Source: Thiofaba sp049322715 (GTDB taxonomy: Bacteria > Pseudomonadota > Gammaproteobacteria > Halothiobacillales > Halothiobacillaceae). Taken from it: 64,000 bases of DNA. The stretch covers positions 1 to 64,000 of the forward strand of contig JBMOQP010000031.1 in assembly GCA_049322715.1 (NCBI GenBank). The letters run 5' to 3'. Positions 53,082 to 63,897 of the stretch are shown piece after piece. Within the stretch, counting starts at the first letter, position 1. Each line of letters starts with the position of its first letter. A model generated the notes under the pieces. The model did no database searches. It had not been told where the DNA came from and saw only the letters and a program-made list of their open reading frames with translations. Made by a program: the position numbers and the translations under genes.

Positions 53082-54308
53082 TTACGGGGGCTCGACAAGA
53101 GCCAACACCACATCCATCACGTTCGTCCCCGTCGGCCCGGTCCGGATCAGGGCATCGGCGGCGGCCAGCGCGGCGCCGCTGTCCGCGCGGCACAGGGCCT
53201 CTTGTGGGTCGAACCCCTGCGCGCGCATCAGGGCCACCGTACCGCCGTCCACACAGGCGCCCGCATCCTTGGTGGGACCGTCGCTGCCATCCGTGCCCGC
53301 CGCCAGCAGGGTGATGCCAAACCGCCCCGCAAGCAGAAGCGCGGCACTCAGGGCCAGGTGCTGGTTGCGCCCGCCTCGCCCCGGATGCTCCGGCAGGGCC
53401 ACGGTGGTCTCACCGCCCCAGAGATGGAGCCCCGGCGGCCCGTCGATTGATTGACGAGCCAGCCGCGCCCCCGCCTCCGCAGCGTCGCCGCACAAAGGCT
53501 CACCATGACGATGAATGGGCAGTCCAAGACATGAGGCAGCGCGCACCGCCCCATCCAGCGCCGTCGCATTGCCGGCGAGGATGCGCGCCTCGACCGACGC
53601 CCAGCGCGGATCGTCCACGTCAGGCTGTGGCGGCGCGGCATCGAGCGGAGCACGCATCCAGTCCGGCAGATTGTCGGGCAATGGCGCATCCACACAAGGC
53701 GACAGCGGCCCGGAACCAATGCTGGCGGGATCGTCCCCCGGCACATCGGAGATCATCAGCACCACCGCACGACGCCCGCCCAGGCGCTCCAGCAAGCGCC
53801 CGCCCTTGATGCAGGACAAGCGCTTGCGCACCGCGTTCATGGCATGGATATCCAGCCCGCTGCCCAGCAGCCAGGCATTCACCCGCCGCCAGTCGGCAAG
53901 CGTCACACCTTCGGGCAACACCTCGACCAGACTGGACGCCCCGCCGGAGAGCAGGAACAGCACGGGCCGATCCGCAGTCGCAGCGGCAATGAAGTCCATC
54001 AGACGACGCCCGGCATGCAGGCTGCGCGCATCGGGCAGAGGATGCCCGGCTTCGATGATCCCGACGCCAGTACGATTCCGCAGTGTGGGCGAAACATGAC
54101 CGTCCTTGGTGATCAGAAGCGCGGGCGTGGCGGGCCGCGCATCAAGCGCCCCCTCCAGCATGGAAGAAGCCGCCTTGCCGATGGCAACGATGCCCCCAAA
54201 CGGCTCAATGCGTTGACGTAACGCATCAGCGACCACGGATCGCCCGTCCACGGACTGCAGCGCAGCCTCCAACACGGTGCGCAGGACTTGGCGGGCATTC
54301 ATCGACAT
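53082..54308 (-). CDS. Glycerate 2-kinase-type protein (MOFRL/DUF4147)
   Basis: A 408-residue glycerate kinase of the MOFRL/TtuD/GckA family that phosphorylates D-glycerate with ATP. Supporting segments are AIGKAASSML with a conserved Lys near residue 44, LLSGGASSLVEVLPEGVTL, ISDVPGDDPASIGSGP, and the C-terminal MOFRL part GTDGSDGPTKDAGACVD. Members make 2-phosphoglycerate in the serine or tartrate/glyoxylate pathways; which route applies is not shown. The ATG at 54308 has AGG seven bases upstream. Between it and ychJ lie array 8 and a C11 tract. Confidence 0.88.
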   Translation of the reverse strand: MSMNARQVLRTVLEAALQSVDGRSVVADALRQRIEPFGGIVAIGKAASSMLEGALDARPATPALLITKDGHVSPTLRNRTGVGIIEAGHPLPDARSLHAGRRLMDFIAAATADRPVLFLLSGGASSLVEVLPEGVTLADWRRVNAWLLGSGLDIHAMNAVRKRLSCIKGGRLLERLGGRRAVVLMISDVPGDDPASIGSGPLSPCVDAPLPDNLPDWMRAPLDAAPPQPDVDDPRWASVEARILAGNATALDGAVRAASCLGLPIHRHGEPLCGDAAEAGARLARQSIDGPPGLHLWGGETTVALPEHPGRGGRNQHLALSAALLLAGRFGITLLAAGTDGSDGPTKDAGACVDGGTVALMRAQGFDPQEALCRADSGAALAAADALIRTGPTGTNVMDVVLALVEPP

Positions 54309-54428
54309 GGAAAGCCTGCATGTGAGGCTTGTGGAACGCATGAGCGAAGCGTCATTCGCCGGATGAAAGAGTGAGTGATGCCGAAGTCTCCGTGCGGCGG
54401 GTTAATTCGAGCGCCGTACCCAACGGGC

Positions 54429-54448
54429 TTCCGACATGGATGCCGGAA
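54429..54448 (-). repeat. Palindromic element array 8 (single hairpin)
   Basis: TTCCGACA and TGCCGGAA enclose TGGA; one mismatched pair separates it from the TTCCGGCA hairpins of arrays 2 and 3. It sits between ychJ and the glycerate kinase gene and looks like a decayed remnant. A run of 11 C follows at 54477-54487. Confidence 0.65.
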
Positions 54449-54511
54449 GGGTGCGAGAACAGGATGAGCTGCGCCACCCCCCCCCCCGTGGGCTGGCCGC
54501 TTCCCGGAGTA

Positions 54512-54907
54512 TCAGGCGCGAACATCACCATCGACGTAGAACCAGCGTCCCTGCTCCCGCACGAACCGGCTGCATTCCTGCAACCGTTGGACCCGACCGC
54601 CCCCGACACGCCAGTTGGCGACGAAGCACACCAACCCGCGATCATCATTGGCACCACCCTCCCCCACCTTGTCGATCCGCAGCCCCAGCCACTTCATCGA
54701 CTCTTCGGGGTCGAAATCAAGCGACTCAGGCCGCGTGGTTTCGTGCCAGGTCGCCAGAAGATAGGGCTCGTTGGCCCGGGTGAATGCGGTATAGCGCGAG
54801 CGCATCAACTGCTCGGCGGTCTCGGGCAGGATCCCATGGTCGATAAAACGTCCGCAGCACGCCGAATAGGTATGACCGGAACCGCAAGGACACGACTGTT
54901 CACTCAT
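54512..54907 (-). CDS. ychJ: YchJ family protein with SEC-C motif
   Basis: A 131-residue UPF0225 protein. The N-terminal SEC-C zinc motif CPCGSGHTYSACCGRF occupies residues 6-21, and the remaining domain has the NTF2-like pattern SRYTAFTRANEPYLLATWHE and GRWFYVDGDV. Function is not established; some relatives carry a second SEC-C motif, which is absent here. It lies 178 bases downstream of metZ on the same strand. Confidence 0.85.
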   Translation of the reverse strand: MSEQSCPCGSGHTYSACCGRFIDHGILPETAEQLMRSRYTAFTRANEPYLLATWHETTRPESLDFDPEESMKWLGLRIDKVGEGGANDDRGLVCFVANWRVGGGRVQRLQECSRFVREQGRWFYVDGDVRA

Positions 54908-55025
54908 GGTCGTTCAGCATCTTGCCAGCGAGGTCAGGTACCGTGCCCGTTCGCATTCCAAGCTTGAGAAAGGATGTTCAAACGCACAGCGCCCCCGCTG
55001 AAAACCCAAAACCGCCATTTGTAGC

Positions 55026-55062
55026 TTGCAGGACGCGTTAGCGGAGCGTAACCCGCCCGCGG
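55026..55062. repeat. GTTAGCG-AGCGTAAC type interspersed palindrome
   Basis: The segment GCGTTAGCGGAGCGTAACCC in the ychJ-metZ spacer has the inverted GTTA/TAAC core with flanking GC. It resembles a REP-like motif often seen scattered in gammaproteobacterial genomes. It is unrelated in loop sequence to the other arrays. Nothing else is recognisable in 54908-55085. Confidence 0.4.
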
Positions 55063-55085
55063 GCTGCTCATTAGCGGATCAAGAC

Positions 55086-56270
<1,185 letters not shown>

Positions 56271-56308
56271 GACTGCCTCTTGGTTTTTTTGGCAGTGTAG
56301 CAGCCCGG

Positions 56309-56928
56309 TCAGTGGGTGATGTAGACCAACGTGCCCTCGCCCAGGCGGGCGAACAGGTCGACCACGTCCGCGTTGTACATGCGCACGCAACCGTGCGAGG
56401 CGGGGCGGCCGATGAGCCCTTCCTCGGGCGTGCCATGGATGTAGATGTAGCGGCGATAGGAGTCGACCCTACCGCCCTGATTGATGCCTGGCTCCAGGCC
56501 CTCAAGCCACATGATGCGGGTGGTGACGTCGTCCTCGGGCACGTCAATCGGATCCTTGATGATGTCCGCGATGCGACCGGTCGGCCGGCGCGACTTGAAC
56601 ACCATCCCCAGCGGCTCGCCCTCGCCGATCATCGTGCGGATGCGATGCAGCCCGAGGGGAGTCTGGTTGCTCCCCTCTTGGGAACCGGGGCCGAAGGCGG
56701 AGGTGGACACCGGGTAGGTCTTGAGCAGGCGGCCATCCTGCAGGAGGTACAGGCGCTGGGCGGCGATGCTGACCACGACGTAGGGCTGCCCGGCCCGCTC
56801 CCACTTGGCCTCGACGGCCCGGACCGCGTTGGAGGCCTTGAGCCCATGCGGCGACAGGGCGTCACCGGCCAGCGCGTTCATGCCAAACCCGCCCAGCAAC
56901 AGCGCCACAAGCCATGCACGCATCCTCG

Positions 56929-56932
<4 letters not shown>
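56309..56932 (-). CDS. L,D-transpeptidase (YkuD family)
   Basis: A secreted or periplasmic L,D-transpeptidase that forms 3-3 peptidoglycan cross-links or attaches proteins. It has 207 residues from a TTG that overlaps the purF stop (TTGA); an ATG three codons later lacks proper spacing to a ribosome site. A signal peptide ends near residue 22. The catalytic centre is H166 and S179-H180-G181-C182 in HGTPEEGLIGRPASHGCVRM. It lies between purF and metZ, where most relatives have no gene. Confidence 0.9.
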
Positions 56933-58449
<1,517 letters not shown>

Positions 58450-58457
58450 GGGCTATC

Positions 58458-58952
58458 TCAAAGCTTGAAGTTTTGCGCCAGATCGTTCGGAAGCAGATCG
58501 CGCATCCATTTCGCGACCGGACTCAGGTTCTGGATGACCTGAGATCCCTTCCACCAAGGATCCTGCGGCATCGGCGTCAGGCTGCCGAGCAGGATCAGGA
58601 CACACACCAGGAACACCCCGCGCACCAGGCCGAAGACGACCCCGATGCTGCGATCCGAACCCGAGAGGCCGGTCTTCCTCACCAGCAATCCGATCACGGC
58701 ATTGATGATGCCGCCGACGATCAGGGTAAGGATGAAGAGGATGACGAAAGCGACGGCGAGACGCATCGAGGGGATATCGATGCTCGCCGGCAAAAAGGGC
58801 GCCAGGTGCGCGGCGTAGAGGATGCCGATGACGAATGCCGCAACCCAGGTCAGCAGAGAGACCATCTCCTTCATGAAGCCGCGCAAGACACTGATCAGCG
58901 CGGAAAAGGCGATGACACCGAGCAGGACGAGGTCGACGGTCGTCAGGTGCAT
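58458..58952 (-). CDS. cvpA: Colicin V production-type membrane protein CvpA
   Basis: CvpA is a small inner-membrane protein linked to purF across proteobacteria; its role in envelope homeostasis is only partly known. The start MHLTTVDLVLLGVI gives 164 residues with four hydrophobic segments and the conserved SVLRGFMKEMVSLLTW near residues 21-36 and DRSIGVVFGLVRG. A TTG four codons earlier is an alternative. Confidence 0.93.
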   Translation of the reverse strand: MHLTTVDLVLLGVIAFSALISVLRGFMKEMVSLLTWVAAFVIGILYAAHLAPFLPASIDIPSMRLAVAFVILFILTLIVGGIINAVIGLLVRKTGLSGSDRSIGVVFGLVRGVFLVCVLILLGSLTPMPQDPWWKGSQVIQNLSPVAKWMRDLLPNDLAQNFKL

Positions 58953-58977
58953 GGACACACGCAATGGTTAAAGCGGC

Positions 58978-59006
58978 ATTCTAACCGCAGAGGTGGCGTT
59001 CACCAA
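58978..59006 (-). promoter_or_regulatory. Sigma-70 promoter for cvpA-purF-ldt-metZ
   Basis: On the minus strand TTGGTG (59001-59006), 17 bases, then TAGAAT (58978-58983). No PurR-type operator was recognised. Confidence 0.55.
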
Positions 59007-59042
59007 TGCACAGGGAGCGGATTGGGGAACGCCGGAAAAAGG

Positions 59043-59067
59043 AAGGGGCGCCATGGTGGCGCCCCTT
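59043..59067 (-). terminator. Terminator after rplI
   Basis: AAGGGGCGCCA and TGGCGCCCCTT pair perfectly around a 3-base loop, and CCTTTTT follows on the minus strand, 22 bases past the rplI stop. Confidence 0.88.
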
Positions 59068-59089
59068 GCATCACGGTCACGCGCGGCCA

Positions 59090-59539
59090 TCAGGCCTCGG
59101 CAATCACGTTCACCTTGACGGAGGTGTTGACGTCGGTGTGCAGGTGCAGCTCGATGTCGTACTCGCCAACGGCGCGCAGCGGGCCGGTCGGCATGCGGAC
59201 CTCACGCTTCTCGACGGCATGGCCGGCGGCAGTCAGTGCGTCGGCGATCTCGGCGGTGCCGATGGAGCCGAACAGCTTGCCTTCGGTACCGGCCTTGCCG
59301 GCGATGGTCACGGACACACCCTCGAGCTGGACTGCACGTGCCTGGGCTGCGGCCAGCGCCTCGGCGGCGGCCTTCTCCAGTTCCGCGCGGCGGGCTTCGA
59401 ACTCGGCCACGTTGGACTTGGTGGCGGCCTTGGCCTTGCCATAGGGGATCAGGAAGTTGCGCGCGTAACCGTTGCGCACCTTCACCACATCACCCAGGTT
59501 GCCCAGGTTCTCTACTTTGCTCAGCAGAATGACTTCCAT
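59090..59539 (-). CDS. rplI: 50S ribosomal protein L9
   Basis: L9 spans the base of the L1 stalk. The 149-residue protein has the N-terminal RNA-binding fold MEVILLSKVENLGNLGDVVK with NGYARNFLIPYGKA, a long connecting helix rich in Ala and Glu, and a C-terminal domain. It is the last gene of rpsF-rpsR-rplI. Confidence 0.98.
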   Translation of the reverse strand: MEVILLSKVENLGNLGDVVKVRNGYARNFLIPYGKAKAATKSNVAEFEARRAELEKAAAEALAAAQARAVQLEGVSVTIAGKAGTEGKLFGSIGTAEIADALTAAGHAVEKREVRMPTGPLRAVGEYDIELHLHTDVNTSVKVNVIAEA

Positions 59540-59553
59540 TGCTCGCGCTCCCC

Positions 59554-59778
59554 TCAGTGACGGTCAGTGTAGGGCAGCAGCGCCAGGAAGCGCGCGCGCT
59601 TGATGGCCTCGGCCAGCTGGCGCTGGTAGCGCACCTTGGTGCCGGTCACGCGGCTCGGAACGATCTTGCCGGTCTCGGTCAGGAAACCCTTGAGGGTGGC
59701 GAGATCCTTGTAGTCGATGTGCTCAACGCCCTCGGCGGTGAACTTGCAGAACTTGCGACGACGGAAATAACGGGACAT
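59554..59778 (-). CDS. rpsR: 30S ribosomal protein S18
   Basis: S18 pairs with S6 on the 30S platform. The 74-residue protein has FRRRKFCKF and DYKDLATLKGFLTETGKIVP. It follows rpsF by 20 bases, so priB, which lies between them in E. coli, is absent. Confidence 0.98.
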   Translation of the reverse strand: MSRYFRRRKFCKFTAEGVEHIDYKDLATLKGFLTETGKIVPSRVTGTKVRYQRQLAEAIKRARFLALLPYTDRH

Positions 59779-59798
59779 GACTTTACCTCGTCAGCGAA

Positions 59799-60164
59799 TC
59801 AGGCGGACTCAGCGGCGTCGGCCGCCGCGGAGCCACGGCGGGGCTCTTCTTCCTTGACCATCGGGGACGGCTCGGTCACCGGACCGTCCATCTTGATCAC
59901 GAGGTCACGGATCACCGCGTCGTTGAAGCGGAAGGACTCGTTCAGCTCAGCCATGGCCTGCTGGCCGCACTCGATGTTCATGAGCACGTAGTGGGCCTTG
60001 TGAATCTTCTGGATCGGGTAGGCCAGCTGGCGACGGCCCCAGTCCTCGAGACGATGGATCTTGCCGCCGTCGGCTTCGATGATGGAGCGATAACGCTCGA
60101 TCATGGCCGGCACCTGCTCGCTCTGGTCCGGATGAACCAGGAAAACGACTTCATAGTGTCGCAT
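59799..60164 (-). CDS. rpsF: 30S ribosomal protein S6
   Basis: S6 binds S18 and helps assemble the platform. The 121-residue protein starts MRHYEVVFLVHPDQSEQVPA and contains GRRQLAYPIQKIHKAHYVLM; the C-terminal tail is acidic, with several Glu residues, as in E. coli where RimK adds more. It is the first gene of the operon and has a probable autoregulatory leader. Confidence 0.98.
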   Translation of the reverse strand: MRHYEVVFLVHPDQSEQVPAMIERYRSIIEADGGKIHRLEDWGRRQLAYPIQKIHKAHYVLMNIECGQQAMAELNESFRFNDAVIRDLVIKMDGPVTEPSPMVKEEEPRRGSAAADAAESA

Positions 60165-60188
60165 GGATACTCCCTACGGATTGAACAG

Positions 60189-60214
60189 CCTGCCGCGCAT
60201 CACGGTCAGGCAGG
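60189..60214 (-). promoter_or_regulatory. Candidate S6:S18 autoregulatory leader
   Basis: In the rpsF leader CCTGCC and GGCAGG pair around TGACCGTGATGCGC on the minus strand. The S6:S18-binding leader RNA is known from rpsF operons, and the ACCGTGATG core fits my recollection of its conserved loop. Structure beyond the 6-bp stem was not verified. Confidence 0.45.
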
Positions 60215-60257
60215 GTAAACCGCGCCAAACCGGGAGGCCAGGCGCGGGAAAAGCGGG

Positions 60258-60285
60258 ATTATAGGGGAAAAGTCCGCCCCGGCAA
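60258..60285 (-). promoter_or_regulatory. Sigma-70 promoter for rpsF-rpsR-rplI
   Basis: On the minus strand TTGCCG (60280-60285), 16 bases, then TATAAT (60258-60263). The start near 60251 leaves an 87-base leader holding the candidate S6:S18 structure. Confidence 0.7.
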
Positions 60286-60291
60286 AACCCG

Positions 60292-61131
60292 TCAGCCGGC
60301 GGCGAGGCGCTGGCGGCGGATCTCGTACAGGCTGACGCCGGCGGCCACCGAAACGTTCAGGCTTTCGACCGAGCCCAGCATGGGCAGGTTGACCAGTTCA
60401 TCGCAGGCTTCGCGCGTGAGGCGGCGCAGACCCGAGCCCTCAGCTCCCATCACCACGGCCAGGGGCTGGGTGGCAAGGCGGGTCTCGTACAGGCTGTGAT
60501 CGGCCTCGCCAGCGAGGCCGATCACCCAGATGTTGCGCTGCTTGAGTCCGTCGAGGGTACGCGCAAGGTTGGTCACCTGCACGAAGGGTACGCTCTCGGC
60601 AGCACCGGAGGCGACCTTGCGCACCGTCGGGGTCAACCCGACCGCGCGGTCCTTGGGCGCGATGACGGCCTGCGCCCCCGCCCCGTCGGCCACCCGCAGG
60701 CAGGCGCCGAGGTTGTGCGGGTCGGTCACGCCATCGAGCACCAGCAGCAGGGCGGGCTCATCCAGGCCATCCAGCATGGCGTAGAGATCGTTCTCATCAT
60801 AGGTCGGCGCAGCCCGGTACTGGACCGCGACACCCTGGTGGCGGTCGACGCGTGTCAGCCGGTCGAGTTCGCGCGGCTCGACCCGGGTGATGGAAAGCCC
60901 AGCTTCTTCGGCCAGCCGCTCCACCTCCTGCAGACGCAGGTCGCGCCGGCCCTGCGCAAACAGCAAGCGGACGATGTTGGCCGGATCGTGGCGCAGCGCG
61001 GCCTCGACCGCGTGGATGCCAAACAGCCAGCTTTCGCCGCCACTGCCGAAGGATTCATCACGCTCCCGGCGCGGTCCGGCATGGCGTCCTTTCCTGTCCT
61101 CGCCCCCTTTCTCGATCGGCTTTCGGCTCAT
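60292..61131 (-). CDS. rlmB: 23S rRNA 2'-O-methyltransferase RlmB
   Basis: RlmB methylates the ribose of G2251 in 23S rRNA. The 279-residue SPOUT enzyme has a charged 30-residue N-terminal extension, an L30e-like substrate domain, and knot motifs VLDGVTDPHNLGACLR, VMGAEGSGLRRL and LPMLGSVESLNVSVAAG. It overlaps the rnr stop by 4 bases, the standard rnr-rlmB coupling. Confidence 0.95.
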   Translation of the reverse strand: MSRKPIEKGGEDRKGRHAGPRRERDESFGSGGESWLFGIHAVEAALRHDPANIVRLLFAQGRRDLRLQEVERLAEEAGLSITRVEPRELDRLTRVDRHQGVAVQYRAAPTYDENDLYAMLDGLDEPALLLVLDGVTDPHNLGACLRVADGAGAQAVIAPKDRAVGLTPTVRKVASGAAESVPFVQVTNLARTLDGLKQRNIWVIGLAGEADHSLYETRLATQPLAVVMGAEGSGLRRLTREACDELVNLPMLGSVESLNVSVAAGVSLYEIRRQRLAAG

Positions 61132-63554
61132 TCCGCCTTCTTCCGGCGCGGCGGGCGGCGGCGGCGCTTCTTCGGCTTGCGTTCAGCCTCGGCTCCACCC
61201 TCATCGACCAGCACATTGCCGTTCACATCGCCAGGCTCGTGCTCATCGAACCCCTCATCGACCACTGCCTCGACGGATGTCGCAGAAGGTTCTTCCGCGC
61301 CTCCCTTGCCCGGCTTCTTGCGACGGCGGCGCTTCTTCCTGGCCGGAGTTTCCTCCCCCTCTTCGGCAGCAGCCGCAGCTGGCTTGGCCTCACCACGCGG
61401 CAGGACGAAGTCGATCTTGCGCTCGTCCAGGTCGACCCGCGCCACCTGCACGGTGACCGCATCACCCAGGCGATAGACCTGGCCGGTGCGTTCGCCGACC
61501 AGCCGGTGACCGACCGGGTCGAAGTGGTAGTAGTCCTTGTCGAGCGCCGTGATATGCAGCAGCCCCTCGACGAATACGCCCTTGAGCTCGACGAACAGGC
61601 CGAACGAGGTGACAGCGGTGATCACGCCATCGAAGACCTCGCCCACGCGGTCCTGCATGAACTCGCACTTGAGCCAGTCGGTCGCATCGCGGGTGGCCTC
61701 GTCGGCTCGGCGCTCGTTGTTCGAGCAGTGCTCGCCGATGAGGCCCAGCTCGTCGTGCGCATAGGGGAAATGCTCGGCGGAGCCGGTGCGCAGGACGTGG
61801 CGGATGGCGCGGTGCACCAACAGGTCCGGGTAGCGGCGGATGGGCGAGGTGAAGTGCGCGTAATTGGCGTGCGCGAGGCCAAAGTGGCCGATGTTGTCCG
61901 GCGAGTACACCGCCTGCTTCATGGTCCGCAGCACCACGGTCTGGATCAGATGCTGGTCCTCCCGCCCCTTGGCGGCCTCGAGGACGGCATTGAAGTCCTT
62001 GGCCTCCGGCTTGTCGCCGCCCCCCATGGAGAGACCGAGCTCGCCGAGGAAGGTACGCAGGTCGGCGATCTTCTCCGCCGCCGGACGATCGTGGATGCGG
62101 TACAGGCCATCGATCTTGCGTCGCTCGAGGAAACGCGCGGCCGCGACGTTGGCGGCGATCATGCACTCCTCGATCAGGCGGTGGGCGTCATTACGCTCGT
62201 AGGGCACGATCGCCTCGATCTTGCGGCCCTCGCCGAACACGATCTTGGTTTCAGTGGTGTCGAAGTCCATCGCGCCGCGGCGGGTGCGAGCCTCCATCAG
62301 CACGCCGTACAGACCATGCAGGGATTCGAGGTGGGGCACGATCGGAGCGTATTCCTTTCGCAGGGCCTCGTCTTTGTCGAGCAGGATCTTCGCCACCTTG
62401 GTGTAGGTCATGCGCGCGTGCGAGCGCATCACCCCCTCGTAGAAGCGCGAGCGGATGATGTCGCCCTCGCGGTTGATCAGCATCTCGCACACCATGCACA
62501 GGCGGTCGACATGCGGATTGATCGAGCACAGGCCGTTGGAGAGGATCTCCGGCAACATGGGGATGACCCGGCCCGGGAAATACACCGAGGTGCTGCGGAA
62601 GAAGGCCTCGCGGTCCAGCGGACTGCCCACGGTGACGTAGTGGGAGACATCGGCGATGGCGACGATCAGGCGCCAGCCCTTGGCGGTCGGCTCACAGTAA
62701 ACGGCGTCGTCGAAGTCGCGCGCGTCCTCGCCGTCGATGGTGACCAGCGGCACGTCGCGCAGGTCAACGCGCCCCAGCTTGTCGGCCTCGGCGACCTCCT
62801 CGCTCAGGCCCGCGATCTGTTCCTGCAGATCCTCCGGCCACAGGTAGCGCAAGCCATGGGTGTGAATGGCGACGTCGATCTCCATGCCCGGCGCCATGTG
62901 ATCGCCCAGCACCTCGACCACCCGCCCGACCGGCTTGTTGCGGAAGGTCGGCTGTTCGACCAGCTGCACGCGCACGATCTGGCCGTCCTGCGCCTCACCG
63001 AGCGCGTCCTGCGGGATCAGTACGTCCTGGGTAATGCGCTTGTTGTCCGGGATGACGAAGGCCACGCCGGACTCGAGAACCAGGCGGCCGACCACCTCGG
63101 CATTGGCGCGCTCGAGCACCTCGACCAGCGCCCCCTCGCGGCGGCCGCGCTGGTCGATGCCGGTGATCTGCACCACCGCACGGTCGCCGTGCAGCAGGGC
63201 GCGCATCTGGCGCGCGGAGAGGAACACGTCATCCCCGCCCTCGTCCGGCACCAGGAAGCCGAAGCCGTCCTTGTGGCCGATCACGCGGCCGCGCACCAGC
63301 TCGGACTTGTCCAACGGCACGTAGCCACCCTTGCGGTTGCGGATCAGCTGTCCGTCGCGCTCCATGGCCCGAAGGCGACGGCGCAGGGCCTCGATGCGAT
63401 CATCATCGTCGTAGCCGAGGTTCAACAGCAGGCGCTCGAAGGTCGTGGGGCTGCCATGCGCCTTGATCATCTCGAGCAGGAGCTCGCGGCTGGCGATCGG
63501 GTTTTCGTACTTTTCCGCTTCGCGCTCGGCGTGCGGATCAAGCTTAGAGGTCAT
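61128..63554 (-). CDS. rnr: Ribonuclease R
   Basis: RNase R degrades structured RNA 3' to 5' in mRNA and rRNA turnover. The start MTSKLDPHAEREAEKYENP matches the family N-terminus and gives 808 residues (E. coli 813); ribosome-site match is weak. It has an N-terminal helix-turn-helix region, cold-shock domains, the RNB domain with TIDGEDARDFDDAVY (catalytic Asp cluster), an S1 domain, and a Lys/Arg-rich tail ending in KKRRRRPPRRKKAE that helps unwind duplexes. The longer upstream frame is not supported. Confidence 0.95.
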   Translation of the reverse strand: MTSKLDPHAEREAEKYENPIASRELLLEMIKAHGSPTTFERLLLNLGYDDDDRIEALRRRLRAMERDGQLIRNRKGGYVPLDKSELVRGRVIGHKDGFGFLVPDEGGDDVFLSARQMRALLHGDRAVVQITGIDQRGRREGALVEVLERANAEVVGRLVLESGVAFVIPDNKRITQDVLIPQDALGEAQDGQIVRVQLVEQPTFRNKPVGRVVEVLGDHMAPGMEIDVAIHTHGLRYLWPEDLQEQIAGLSEEVAEADKLGRVDLRDVPLVTIDGEDARDFDDAVYCEPTAKGWRLIVAIADVSHYVTVGSPLDREAFFRSTSVYFPGRVIPMLPEILSNGLCSINPHVDRLCMVCEMLINREGDIIRSRFYEGVMRSHARMTYTKVAKILLDKDEALRKEYAPIVPHLESLHGLYGVLMEARTRRGAMDFDTTETKIVFGEGRKIEAIVPYERNDAHRLIEECMIAANVAAARFLERRKIDGLYRIHDRPAAEKIADLRTFLGELGLSMGGGDKPEAKDFNAVLEAAKGREDQHLIQTVVLRTMKQAVYSPDNIGHFGLAHANYAHFTSPIRRYPDLLVHRAIRHVLRTGSAEHFPYAHDELGLIGEHCSNNERRADEATRDATDWLKCEFMQDRVGEVFDGVITAVTSFGLFVELKGVFVEGLLHITALDKDYYHFDPVGHRLVGERTGQVYRLGDAVTVQVARVDLDERKIDFVLPRGEAKPAAAAAEEGEETPARKKRRRRKKPGKGGAEEPSATSVEAVVDEGFDEHEPGDVNGNVLVDEGGAEAERKPKKRRRRPPRRKKAE

Positions 63555-63684
63555 GCGGGCGTAGGCTCGATGGAATGGCTGATGGATCACAATCCGCAAG
63601 CATACCGCATGCGTCGCGATCGTGTGGGGATGATGGCGCTGCCGGAGAGGTTCGGCAAGGTATCGCGCCGGGAGGATTCGAGCG

Positions 63685-63814
63685 GCGGAATCCATCCCTG
63701 GATTCCGCCCTCCGGGTGTCGCCTTACGGCAACCCAGCGTCGTTCCCTACGGCGCTGTTGCGGAATCCATCCCTGGATTCCGCCCTCCGGGTGTCGCCTT
63801 ACGGCAACCCAGCG
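63685..63814 (+). repeat. Palindromic element array 9a: 55-bp direct repeat in tandem
   Basis: Two identical 55-base units (63685-63739 and 63760-63814, period 75) each hold GCGGAATCCA/TGGATTCCGC with loop TCCC, CCCTCCGGG and GCC-TTAC-GGC. Between them lies AGCGTCGT/ACGGCGCT with loop TCCCT. The same composite is in array 6. An open frame runs through both units, but its codons merely repeat and no gene is supported. Confidence 0.88.
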
Positions 63815-63897
63815 CCGCTGGCCCCTCCCCTCGGACCCTTGCGGCATCCATGCCGCAAGCCCCTTCGGGGGGCGGCCCTCGGGAGCCCTGCGGCGCT
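63811..63897 (+). repeat. Palindromic element array 9b (long form) upstream of rnr
   Basis: The enclosing stem AGCGCCGC (63811-63818) and GCGGCGCT (63890-63897) brackets a 20-base spacer (63818-63837), TTGCGGCA/TGCCGCAA with loop TCCA (63839-63858) and GCCCC-TTC-GGGG. The spacer matches array 2 at 16 of 20 positions although both stems differ completely. Bases 63898-64000 hold no gene that I can support, so the 446 bases after the rnr start are almost all repeats. Confidence 0.87.

Noticed and set aside
63685..63814. CRISPR-like direct repeats
   Set aside because: Only two units, 55 bases long, each a perfect palindrome, with a 20-base interval that is itself palindromic. No cas genes are near.
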